NCBI RefSeq assembly: GCF_000297435.1
Contig: NZ_CAIP01000391.1
Span: 1-28,235 of the forward strand
Reading direction: 5' to 3'
DNA from: Microcystis sp. T1-4
Lineage (GTDB): Bacteria; Cyanobacteriota; Cyanobacteriia; Cyanobacteriales; Microcystaceae
Length of the DNA stretch: 28,235 nucleotides
Shown: positions 7,539 to 14,698 of the stretch, one piece after another
Layout: every line of letters begins with the position of its first letter
Numbering within the stretch: position 1 is the first letter of the stretch
Position numbers and translations under genes: made by a program
The notes under the pieces: generated by a model
Seen by the model: the letters and a program-made list of their open reading frames with translations, nothing else
Told to the model about the DNA's origin: nothing
Database searches by the model: none

Positions 7539-8057
7539 CTAGGCGACAGCAGCGGCGGCGCGGTCGAAGTAGCTGGCAATTTCAGACATTAAAGCACTGC
7601 AATCGCCGAGGGTGACACCGTTGCGATCGTTAGCAATGGATAAAGCAGCTTCTTTCATTTTGCTTACGCCAGCAGCTACGGAAGCTCCTGGTACTCCTAA
7701 AGCTACATAGGTTTCGCGAAGACCATTTAAGCAACGATCATCGAGAACACTGCCGTCGCCAGCGAAGGTAGCGTAGGTGACATAGCGCAAGATGATTTCC
7801 ATGTCGCGTAAGCAAGCGGCCATACGACGGCTGGTGTAGGCATTACCACCGGGGGTGATCAGTTGCGGCTGTTCAGCGAACAGGCTACGAGCGGCGTTGG
7901 CAACGATGGTGGAAGCGTTACTGGTGATCCGGTTAACAGAGTCCATGCGTTTGTTGCTGTCGGCAACCATGGCGCTCAGAGCGTCTAGTTGGGAAGAGCT
8001 TAAATATTCGCCGCGAGCATCAGCTTGGGATACTACCCGGGTGAATGCGTCAAACAT
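7539..8057 (-). CDS. cpcB: CpcB: C-phycocyanin beta subunit
   Basis: The 172-residue beta chain that forms (alpha-beta)6 phycocyanin hexamers with CpcA. Both bilin cysteines are in place, Cys82 in MAACLRDMEI and Cys153 in LGDCSALM. Asn72 in TPGGNAYTS is the residue methylated in phycobiliprotein beta chains. The N-terminus MFDAFTRVVSQADARGEYLS and the length are standard. AGGAG lies eleven bases before the ATG. It is the first gene of the operon, and the ~420-base gene-free stretch upstream is the natural place for the light-regulated promoter and leader. Confidence 0.98.
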   Translation of the reverse strand: MFDAFTRVVSQADARGEYLSSSQLDALSAMVADSNKRMDSVNRITSNASTIVANAARSLFAEQPQLITPGGNAYTSRRMAACLRDMEIILRYVTYATFAGDGSVLDDRCLNGLRETYVALGVPGASVAAGVSKMKEAALSIANDRNGVTLGDCSALMSEIASYFDRAAAAVA

Positions 8058-8480
8058 TGTGACAATCTCCTAAATTTAAATGGGATTTGGTTGCAATTAA
8101 AAGGTTTTCCCTCTTAAGGGATTTCACGGTCAGCCTGGACTAGCCTTGACCGCGATTGTTGCGATTTACTTCAAGAAACCTGAAAAAACTTCATGGCTCT
8201 CTCATAAATCACCTAAGGAGGTTAAACAAGTATCCAGCTTAACTTTTGTCTGTTATCTTGGCCCCTCAAATTAAATTTATACACTGCTGTCGAAACTTTG
8301 TTTGTTACATCTTATTAAGTTTTTTGCTGTCTTTTTGTAACAGTCACTTAACAATGACTCGATCGAGTTGGTCATCGATTCCTGACATTGCTCAAAGCCT
8401 CTCACCGTCGAGAAATCAGAGACAGCAAGGCTTTAAGGGTATAAAGGCCAGCAAGATAAAAAATTTAAGTTTTTTTTAAT
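8058..8480 (-). promoter_or_regulatory. cpc operon upstream/leader region
   Basis: A gene-free stretch upstream of cpcB. It contains the cpcB ribosome site (AGGAG near 8070), a CGGTCA/TGACCG inverted repeat near 8127-8153 and a perfect 12-bp palindrome ACTCGATCGAGT at 8357-8368. A minus-strand TATAAA near 8280 is a possible -10, but no good -35 is seen at the right distance, so the start site is unresolved. The weak plus-strand frame here has no protein-like character. Confidence 0.5.
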
Positions 8481-8561
8481 ATTTCCCCGCTTTCCCTTCC
8501 CCTATTACCCAAGGATCGCCCTTTCCAGCCCTGAAATACGATGAAGTTTTGTAAAGAAGGG

Positions 8562-8747
8562 TGTGGGAAGTGGGGAGGTGGGGAGGTGGGGAGGTGGGAA
8601 TTATGAATTATGAAGTGGGGAGGTGGGGAATTATGAATTATGAATTATGAATTATGAATTATGAATTATGAAGTGGGGAGGTGGGGAAGTGGGAATTATG
8701 AATTATGAATTATGAAGTGGGGAGGTGGGGAAGTGGGGAAGTGGGGG
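8562..8747. repeat. Compound tandem repeat of GTGGGGAG and GAATTAT units
   Basis: Blocks of GTGGGGAGGTGGGGA alternate with runs of the 7-mer GAATTAT (up to about six copies in a row). The plus strand is almost free of C. Block order is reused several times, as expected from slippage and unequal exchange. The G-runs could form G-quadruplexes. No coding frame is supported. Confidence 0.9.
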
Positions 8748-8753
8748 AATTTC

Positions 8754-8850
8754 AACTAAAACCCTAAAACCCTAAAACCCTAAAACCCTAACACTCTAAC
8801 ACCCTATTTCCTGCCTCCTGACTCCTGACTCCTGCCTCCTGTGTCTCCTG
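8754..8850. repeat. CCCTAAAA octamer repeats and CTCCTGA heptamer repeats
   Basis: CCCTAAAA is repeated three times perfectly from 8762, followed by decayed copies (CCCTAACA, CTCTAACA, CCCTATTT) to about 8809. From 8812 a CTCCTGA-type unit is repeated about five times with variants. Both are short tandem repeats next to the GTGGGGAG array. The latter ends about 20 bases before a possible GTG start of the next gene. Confidence 0.85.
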
Positions 8851-8898
8851 AAGTTAAACTAGAAACCAGTGATCAAAAAATCTAGCCGTCCGAACCCG

Positions 8899-10122
8899 AT
8901 GATTTCCTCCATTCCCGTTCCTAATAGCTTAAATGGCGCTGAAATTCGCCTTGCTATTCGTTGCCTGCAGCCGCAATTAGTCCACTGGCGCCGACAAATA
9001 CACCAAAAACCAGAACTAGGCTTTCAAGAACACCTTACCGCTTCCTTAATCAGTCAAACCCTGACTAAATACGGAATTGACCATCAAACCGGCATCGCCG
9101 GCACCGGAATTGTCGCCATTATCGAAGGCAGTCAACCGGGGCCAGTTTTAGCCCTGCGGGCAGATATGGATGCACTACCGATCGCCGAAGAAAACCAAGT
9201 CCCCTATCGTTCCCAACATCCGGGCCAAATGCACGCCTGTGGTCACGATGGTCACACAGCCATCGCCCTCGGCACAGCAGTTTACCTAGCACAAAACCGT
9301 CACGATGTCAAGGGGACTGTAAAAATTATTTTCCAACCCGCCGAAGAGGGGCCGGGGGGGGCGAAACCGATGATCGAAGCGGGAGTGCTGAAAAATCCCG
9401 ACGTGGAGGGAATTATCGGGTTGCATCTCTGGAATAATCTGCCCTTAGGGACAGTGGGCGTGAAAAATGGGCCTTTAATGGCGGCGGTGGAATGTTTCGA
9501 TCTCCAGATTCAAGGCCGGGGCGGCCACGGGGCAATTCCCCATCAAACCGTCGATTCAATACTGGTGGCGGCCCAAATCGTCAACGCCTTGCAAACCATC
9601 GTCGCCCGCAATCTTAACCCCCTCGATGCCGCCGTGGTGACTGTGGGTAAATTAGCGGCGGGAACCGCTAGAAACGTGATCGCCGATAGTGCTAATCTCA
9701 GTGGGACAGTGCGCTATTTCAATCCCCAGTTAGGGGGCTATTTCCGACAACGGATGCAAGAAATTATCGCGGGCATCTGTCAAAGTCAGGGGGCTAGTTA
9801 TCAATTCGATTACTGGCAATTGTATCCCCCGGTAATCAATCATGATCAGATGGCGGAATTAGTACGCTCAATCGCCGCACAAGTGGTGGAAACCCCGGCC
9901 GGAATCGTTCCCGAGTGTCAAACCCTGGGAGGGGAAGATATGTCCTTCTTTTTACAAGAAGTACCGGGCTGTTATTTCTTCTTGGGGTCCGCCAATCCCG
10001 AATTAGGATTAGCCTATCCCCACCATCATCCTCGCTTTGATTTCGATGAATCGGTGTTGGGCATGGGAGTGGAGATTTTTGTCCGTTGCGTCGAAAAATT
10101 CGGCAATTCTAAGACTTTCTAG
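8899..10122 (+). CDS. M20-family amidohydrolase (N-acyl-amino-acid/hippurate hydrolase-like)
   Basis: A 407-residue metal-dependent amidohydrolase of the M20D (IAA-amino-acid/hippurate hydrolase) type. Such enzymes remove an acyl group from N-acylated amino acids. Metal and catalytic motifs are complete: LRADMDALP (86-94), HACGHDGHT (112-120, Cys114 and His116), FQPAEEGPGGA and, in the dimerisation domain, GRGGHGAIPH. A late HHHPRFDFDE carries the final histidine. The ATG at 8899 (MISSIPVPNS) is preferred. A GTG at 8869 would add ten residues encoded close to repeat DNA. argB follows after 79 bases on the same strand, so it may act on acetylated amino acids, but the true substrate is not visible. 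Confidence 0.9.
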   Translation: MISSIPVPNSLNGAEIRLAIRCLQPQLVHWRRQIHQKPELGFQEHLTASLISQTLTKYGIDHQTGIAGTGIVAIIEGSQPGPVLALRADMDALPIAEENQVPYRSQHPGQMHACGHDGHTAIALGTAVYLAQNRHDVKGTVKIIFQPAEEGPGGAKPMIEAGVLKNPDVEGIIGLHLWNNLPLGTVGVKNGPLMAAVECFDLQIQGRGGHGAIPHQTVDSILVAAQIVNALQTIVARNLNPLDAAVVTVGKLAAGTARNVIADSANLSGTVRYFNPQLGGYFRQRMQEIIAGICQSQGASYQFDYWQLYPPVINHDQMAELVRSIAAQVVETPAGIVPECQTLGGEDMSFFLQEVPGCYFFLGSANPELGLAYPHHHPRFDFDESVLGMGVEIFVRCVEKFGNSKTF

Positions 10123-10201
10123 CAATCGGTTCAAGGTGAACAGTTTTTGTCAAACCCGAAACCGCTAAACTGATCACTGAATCAGACAGGTAAAAAAACC
10201 C

Positions 10202-11089
10202 ATGAACAATAATACCCACGAAAACGATGCCCAACGGGTGAAAATCCTCAGCGAAGCCCTACCCTATATACAAGAATTTCGCGGTCGCACCGTAGTGGTT
10301 AAATACGGTGGCGCGGCCATGAATAACAGCGCTATCAAAGACACGGTCATGCGAGATATCGTTTTTCTCTCCTGTGTGGGGGTTCGTCCCGTTATTGTCC
10401 ACGGCGGCGGTCCGGAAATCAACAGTTGGCTGGATAAATTAGGCATTGAACCCCAATTTAAAGACGGTTTACGCGTCACCGATGCCGACACCATGGATGT
10501 GGTAGAAATGGTGCTGGTGGGGCGCGTCAATAAAGAAATTGTTGCCCTGATCAATCAAGCCGGCGGTAAAGCGGTAGGATTATGCGGTAAGGATGGTAAT
10601 CTGATCACTGCCCGTCCCGTGGGTAAAGAGGGCATTGGTTTTGTGGGAGAAGTGAGCAGTGTCGATACTAGCCTCGTCGAATCCTTGGTCAATAGTGGCT
10701 ATATTCCCGTGATTTCCAGTGTGGCCGCCGATGAAACTGGCCAAGCTCATAATATCAATGCCGATACGGTAGCCGGAGAAATAGCGGCGGCTTTAGGGGC
10801 AGCTAAACTAATTTTGATGACCGATACAGCTGGAATTTTAGAGAATTACAAAGACCCTTCCACCTTATTGGCTAAATTGGATATCCAACAGGCCCGGGAG
10901 TTGATTCAAAAAGGCATCGTTGCCGGCGGGATGATTCCCAAAGTTGGCTGCTGTGTGCGATCGCTGGCCCAGGGAGTTCAGGCCGCTCATATTATCGATG
11001 GTCGTCTTCCCCACGCCCTTTTACTGGAAATTTTCACCGATCTAGGCATCGGTTCCATGATTGTGGCCTCCGGTTATACTAATCTATAG
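10202..11089 (+). CDS. argB: ArgB: N-acetylglutamate kinase
   Basis: A 295-residue kinase that phosphorylates N-acetyl-L-glutamate, the second step of arginine synthesis. VVVKYGGAAM (31-40) is the phosphate-binding Lys motif, IVHGGGPEI (65-73) the substrate loop, and INADTVAGEIAAALGAAKLI the late nucleotide-binding part. The N-terminal helix (THENDAQRVKILSEALPYIQ) is typical of hexameric, arginine-inhibited enzymes. In cyanobacteria such NAGKs are activated by the nitrogen signal protein PII, so this one probably is too. The start ATG follows a poor ribosome site. It follows the M20 gene and precedes a small conserved protein after a 164-base gap. Confidence 0.97.
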   Translation: MNNNTHENDAQRVKILSEALPYIQEFRGRTVVVKYGGAAMNNSAIKDTVMRDIVFLSCVGVRPVIVHGGGPEINSWLDKLGIEPQFKDGLRVTDADTMDVVEMVLVGRVNKEIVALINQAGGKAVGLCGKDGNLITARPVGKEGIGFVGEVSSVDTSLVESLVNSGYIPVISSVAADETGQAHNINADTVAGEIAAALGAAKLILMTDTAGILENYKDPSTLLAKLDIQQARELIQKGIVAGGMIPKVGCCVRSLAQGVQAAHIIDGRLPHALLLEIFTDLGIGSMIVASGYTNL

Positions 11090-11253
11090 TAGTAATTACC
11101 GTACTTTTGCTCAAAAAGACTTGCCTAAAACCAGAGATATGGTGTACAAGTAAGTTAATAAATGCGCTTCTCACTCCTTTGTAATGGCAAAAGTCTTAGA
11201 AGTTAGTTTAGTCGGGAAGCGCAAAATCTGAAGTTTTCATAGCAATTGAATTT

Positions 11254-11475
11254 ATGACCAAACAAGCTGTAGCTCACCCGATGGTGAAGTTTCAACGCAA
11301 GGTTAGCAAGTGGATAGATGCAAAAGTAGTCAAACCTAGCGATAGTATCTGGAAACTGGCTCTCTTATACGGAGATGAGTGGGGATACTGGAAGCAAGAG
11401 TTGCTCGATTTCGGTTTCTCCATGCAAGACCCTCTCAGCGAAGTGGTAGCGGTAGAAGCTTGGGACGAAGAATAG
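11254..11475 (+). CDS. Conserved small cyanobacterial protein (73 aa)
   Basis: A 73-residue protein starting MTKQAVAHPMVKFQRKVSKW, with a basic N-terminal half, a central KPSDSIWKLALLYGDEWGYW and an acidic end (AVEAWDEE). The Trp-rich middle and strong charge split suggest a folded soluble protein. I believe relatives occur across cyanobacteria but cannot name a family. It follows argB by 164 bases that include a weak GCGCTTC/GAAGCGC inverted repeat (11164-11170 and 11216-11222). The adaptor lipoprotein gene starts 43 bases later. The plus frame is preferred because it has a normal start and protein-like composition. Confidence 0.65.
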   Translation: MTKQAVAHPMVKFQRKVSKWIDAKVVKPSDSIWKLALLYGDEWGYWKQELLDFGFSMQDPLSEVVAVEAWDEE

Positions 11476-11518
11476 GCGACCATCGACTCAAAAGCGGCTT
11501 TCTACTAGGACTATCGCC

Positions 11519-12739
11519 ATGGGATCGAATCCGATTATCCTTTCCGCTCTGGTTATTTTATCCTTCAGTGCCAGTTGTTCTCCCCGGACCGAAACCCAAG
11601 CACCGCCACCAACGGCCCGTACTACTACCGTCAACGTCACCACGGCTACACCAGCAACCATCGAACGCAATCTCGACTACACGGGAACCACCCGACCTTT
11701 AAAAGTCGTTTCTTTGCGATCGCAAGCCACTGGTCAGTTACTCAATCTCCTTGTCGATGTGGGAGATGAGGTGCAATTAGGACAAATCCTCGCCCGTGTT
11801 GATGATCGTCTCCTCGCCACCGTTGTCCGGCAAGAAAAAGCCGCCCTGTCGGCCCTAGAAGCGGAATTAGCCCGGGCGAGAATTGAAGTCAGTAACGCTG
11901 AAATTGAAGTGGAGCGCCTACAACTACAATACCAACAGGCCAAAAATGATGCTGATCGCCTGCAAAAATTAGCCCTAGAAGGGGCGATTCCCCTGCAACA
12001 GGGCGAAACAGCCCAAACTACAGCTGCAGTGGCTTTAAAAGCCGTTAATAGCGCGCGATCAAGAATTAAAGTCGAGGAGCAGGTAGTGGCCGCAATTATC
12101 GGCAGAATTGCCGCCCAAAAATCGGTCATCGCTCAGGAACAACAACGTCAGGCCTACGCTATTCTTAAATCACCGGCGACGGGGATAGTTATCGAAAAAC
12201 TGAAAGAGCTGGGGGATTTAGTCAGTATCGGCGATGAAGTCCTCAAAATTGGCGATTTTCAACAGGTCAAGGTGGTAGTATTATTATCAGAATTGGATTT
12301 AAAAACGATTAATTTAGGACAAACGGTTAATGTCAGCCTTGATGCTTTCGGTAAGAGAAAATTTTCCGGTCGCATCACCAGGATTTTTCCCCTCAGCCAA
12401 GGCACGGCCCGGCGGATTCCCGTGGAGATTACTCTACCCAATGGAGATGGTTTAATCAAAGGGGGATTATTAGCCCGGGTACGGTTTAATAATAATTCTG
12501 CCCCTCAGGTGATTGTTCCGGAAACGGCAATTGTCGGTCAAGGGGAGTCCGCGGCAATTTTCGTCCTTTCCGAGTCTAACTCGCAAGTAGAAAAACGGCC
12601 TGTTCGTCTCGGTCAAGCGCTTGACGGTCAAGTAGAAATTATCACTGGACTCGAACCGGGGGAGCGTTTCGTGGTCAATAGTAGTAAACCTTTGCAAAAT
12701 GGGGAAAAAGTCCGCGTCAGTATCCTAAGTAATTCTTGA
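11519..12739 (+). CDS. Efflux periplasmic adaptor lipoprotein (RND/HlyD-type membrane fusion protein)
   Basis: A 406-residue membrane fusion protein that would link an inner-membrane pump to an outer-membrane channel. Residues 1-20 are a lipoprotein signal ending LSFSASC, with the lipidated Cys20. Next comes a Pro/Thr-rich linker, then the biotinyl-lipoyl half LLVDVGDEVQLGQILARVDD, and a long Ala/Glu/Gln-rich helical hairpin (roughly residues 100-210). The second lipoyl half (ILKSPATGIVIEKLKELGDL) and beta-barrel domains follow, ending KPLQNGEKVRV. It looks complete. No RND pump gene follows; the next 500 bases are gene fragments. It may therefore serve a pump encoded elsewhere or be left from a lost operon. 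Confidence 0.9.
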   Translation: MGSNPIILSALVILSFSASCSPRTETQAPPPTARTTTVNVTTATPATIERNLDYTGTTRPLKVVSLRSQATGQLLNLLVDVGDEVQLGQILARVDDRLLATVVRQEKAALSALEAELARARIEVSNAEIEVERLQLQYQQAKNDADRLQKLALEGAIPLQQGETAQTTAAVALKAVNSARSRIKVEEQVVAAIIGRIAAQKSVIAQEQQRQAYAILKSPATGIVIEKLKELGDLVSIGDEVLKIGDFQQVKVVVLLSELDLKTINLGQTVNVSLDAFGKRKFSGRITRIFPLSQGTARRIPVEITLPNGDGLIKGGLLARVRFNNNSAPQVIVPETAIVGQGESAAIFVLSESNSQVEKRPVRLGQALDGQVEIITGLEPGERFVVNSSKPLQNGEKVRVSILSNS

Positions 12740-12980
12740 GCAAACCATTGGAGATACCTTTGAAGAGGTTCAGGAAAATATTAAAGAAGCGATGGAACTT
12801 TACCTTGAAGTTTTGCAAGAACGCAGGGAAACCATTCCAGAACCCACAACTAAAGTCGGATTGGTGGGAGTGGCCGCAGGAGGGTTCTTGCCCACTACCG
12901 AAAAAAGGGCGACCCAATCAGCTACGATTGACAGGGCAATCGCACGGGTTTTCTTGCTCTTTTTCTTATCTATTCCTTAG
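12738..12980 (+). pseudogene. HicB-like antitoxin C-terminal fragment
   Basis: Overlapping the adaptor's stop codon, another frame reads EQTIGDTFEEVQENIKEAME then LYLEVLQERRETIPEP. The G(D/E)TFEE..ENIKEA.ELYLE pattern is the conserved helix of HicB-family antitoxins, normally near residue 35-55. The N-terminal RNase-H-like strands are missing and no HicA toxin is beside it. After PTTKVGLVGVAAGG the frame drifts into sequence of unknown origin and ends at 12978-12980. An ATG at 12792 could start a 62-residue peptide, but it lacks half the fold, so a fragment is the better reading. Confidence 0.55.
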
Positions 12981-13081
12981 GACTAGCTATCATTGCCGGA
13001 ACTCTAACCTATTTTTTAGTTTTTCCGTCAGGAGTGAACCAGGATAACATTAAAATCATGACACAAGTGAGTCAAGCTTGA
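12932..13081 (+). pseudogene. C-terminal fragment of a small membrane protein
   Basis: A frame open only from a stop at 12929 reads QGNRTGFLALFLIYSLGLAI, continues with a hydrophobic stretch (IAGTLTYFLVFP) and ends SGVNQDNIKIMTQVSQA. It has no start codon and looks like one transmembrane helix plus a short tail. The previous frame (GGFLPTTEKRATQSATIDR) may be its upstream part after a frameshift. The family is not recognised. With the HicB fragment it marks 12740-13080 as gene debris. Confidence 0.4.
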
Positions 13082-13206
13082 CAGTATGATATCAATGGTA
13101 ATAATCTGGAGAAACTTCTTGTTAATAATGATAATTAGACCATCTCCCTTGATCTTTATGGTCAATTATTGCCAGAAATAAGCCAAATAAAATAATTTTT
13201 TCCCAT

Positions 13207-13240
13207 CCCCTTGCATATTTTCTCGAGCGAGGGGCTTTTC
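13207..13240 (+). terminator. Possible stem-loop terminator
   Basis: CCCCTTGC (13207-13214) pairs with GCGAGGGG (13227-13234) with one G-T pair and a 12-base loop, followed by CTTTTC. It may end transcripts coming from the adaptor/debris region. The U-tract is short, so the call is tentative. Confidence 0.4.
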
Positions 13241-13294
13241 GGTCCCCAAAATCCTTACAATAGGAGATGAAGATAGCCTGAAAAGTTGGAGAAT

Positions 13295-13804
13295 ATGAAT
13301 TATCTCATTGCCGTGTTAGCTGATCGCATAGAAGCAGAAGAAGCTGCCGTTGCCCTCGAAAAAGCGGGAATTCCCCAATCTCAAGTGACCATTCTCGGTC
13401 GAGGCTATAAAAGTGCCGATGAGTTCGGTTTGATCGATCCCTTCCAGCAGGCCAAAAAACGGGCTACTCTCATGGCTTTTTGGCTAATTCCCTTCGGTTT
13501 TGCCGGGGGCTACCTTTTTAACCTGATTACGGGATTGCATACCTTTGATTGGGCCGGAGAACCGGGCAATCATATCGTCGGCGGCATTGCTGGGGCGATT
13601 GGGGGGGCGATGGGCAGTATTTTCGTCGGTGGTGGCGTGGGTTTATCGTCCGGCAGTGGCGATGCACTTCCCTATCGCAATCGTCTCGGTGCGGGAAAAT
13701 ATATTATTGTCGTGCAGGGTTCGGAAAACCTGAAAAATCAAGCGACTCTTATCCTCCGCCAATTTAACCCCGAAAATCTGCAAGGATACGCCCTAGAACA
13801 GTGA
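13295..13804 (+). CDS. Glycine-rich membrane protein (YflT/GSP17M-like N-terminus)
   Basis: A 169-residue protein. The first ~45 residues (MNYLIAVLADRIEAEEAAVA...AGIPQSQVTILGRGYKS) look like the small alpha/beta domain of general-stress proteins that detect adjacent-residue pairs such as EAEEA. A membrane segment follows (FWLIPFGFAGGYLFNLITG), then a glycine-zipper segment (GGIAGAIGGAMGSIFVGG). A soluble end (KYIIVVQGSENLKNQATLIL) repeats the fold's last strand and helix. The ATG at 13295 is chosen because GGAGA lies immediately upstream; a TTG at 13286 would put the ribosome site inside the gene. Its role is unknown; the family link to stress proteins is from appearance only. Confidence 0.7.
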   Translation: MNYLIAVLADRIEAEEAAVALEKAGIPQSQVTILGRGYKSADEFGLIDPFQQAKKRATLMAFWLIPFGFAGGYLFNLITGLHTFDWAGEPGNHIVGGIAGAIGGAMGSIFVGGGVGLSSGSGDALPYRNRLGAGKYIIVVQGSENLKNQATLILRQFNPENLQGYALEQ

Positions 13805-13875
13805 ACGGTTATTAGGAATAGGTTATCGGTCATCTGATTTTTTCCTAAGAATTTTTGATTAATTACCAGAAAACA

Positions 13876-14655
13876 ATGTTACCAAGAGAAGAATTACTAA
13901 AGGGTGTTGAAAACCGCGAGGACATAGCGAAAGTTATTGATAAAGCCGAACAAGCGATTAAGACTTGGGAAGTGACGGTGACAGACTTTCTTTCTCCTGC
14001 GGTTTTGGCGGAAGTAGAACGAGTTTTTCAGCGTTTAACTGATGTATCAATGCAAAAATGGGGCGGTTATCCCCAAGCGGAAAGACAGCGCCTCGGTATT
14101 GCTAGAGTTGATTTACCTTTGGCAGTAACAGATATTCCCCTATCTGCCCTTGATATTGCCGGTAATTTTCTGTTTGATACCGCTAACCATCGGGATTTTT
14201 TAGGGGCGATGTTGGGGACGGGGATTGTTCGGGAAAAAGTCGGCGATATAATCGTTTTAGGTGAGCGAGGAGCGCAGGCAATTGTAGTGCCTGAATTGGC
14301 AGATTTTTTATCTGCTAATTTACTACAAGTGCGTTCGGTTCCCGTGAAAACTAGCCCGATTCCTTTGACGGAATTAAAAGTTAGACCACCGCAAAAAAAA
14401 GAAATTAATACTGTGGAAGCTTCCTTACGTTTGGATGCGATCGCATCGGCGGGTTTTGGCATTTCTCGCAGTAAAATGGCCGAAGCAATTAGCGCCGGGG
14501 ATGTGCGAGTTAACTGGAAAGATATCAGTCAATCTAGTTATAACGTTAAAACCGGTGATTTGATTTCTTTTCGGGGAAAAGGTCGTTTAGAAGTGGGTGA
14601 GGTGACTGTGACAAAAAAAGAGCGCTATCGGGTTCATTTAACTAGATTTATTTAG
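13876..14655 (+). CDS. Photosystem II S4-domain protein (YlmH-like RNA-binding protein)
   Basis: A 259-residue protein of the cyanobacterial/plastid 'photosystem II S4 domain protein' family, related to YlmH. The S4 RNA-binding domain is near residues 180-240: LRLDAIASAGFGISRSKMAE, AISAGDVRVNW, then GDLISFRGKGRL. The N-terminal two thirds matches the family (YPQAERQRLGIARVDLPL, GNFLFDTANHRDFLGAMLG). Relatives bind RNA or ribosomes; the photosystem link comes from family naming, and the exact role is uncertain. The ATG at 13876 gives MLPREELLKG, the natural start; a TTG 21 bases earlier is unlikely. It lies 71 bases after the membrane protein and 43 before the putative methyltransferase. Confidence 0.85.
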   Translation: MLPREELLKGVENREDIAKVIDKAEQAIKTWEVTVTDFLSPAVLAEVERVFQRLTDVSMQKWGGYPQAERQRLGIARVDLPLAVTDIPLSALDIAGNFLFDTANHRDFLGAMLGTGIVREKVGDIIVLGERGAQAIVVPELADFLSANLLQVRSVPVKTSPIPLTELKVRPPQKKEINTVEASLRLDAIASAGFGISRSKMAEAISAGDVRVNWKDISQSSYNVKTGDLISFRGKGRLEVGEVTVTKKERYRVHLTRFI

Positions 14656-14698
14656 TTTTTTCTGTCTCTAGAATTTGTTATTAGACAGATTAATTGCC

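Noticed and set aside
8216..8479. AAGGAGGT ribosome-site-like sequence with a downstream 77-codon ORF
   Set aside because: No ATG at a proper distance; the frame needs a TTG start and has no protein-like pattern. It lies in the cpc upstream region.
8562..8747. CRISPR-like array
   Set aside because: No constant repeat of 25-40 bases with unique spacers; the units are only 7-9 bases.
8762..8809. Telomere-like CCCTAAA repeat
   Set aside because: The unit is really eight bases and decays after three copies; it is an ordinary short tandem repeat, not a chromosome end.
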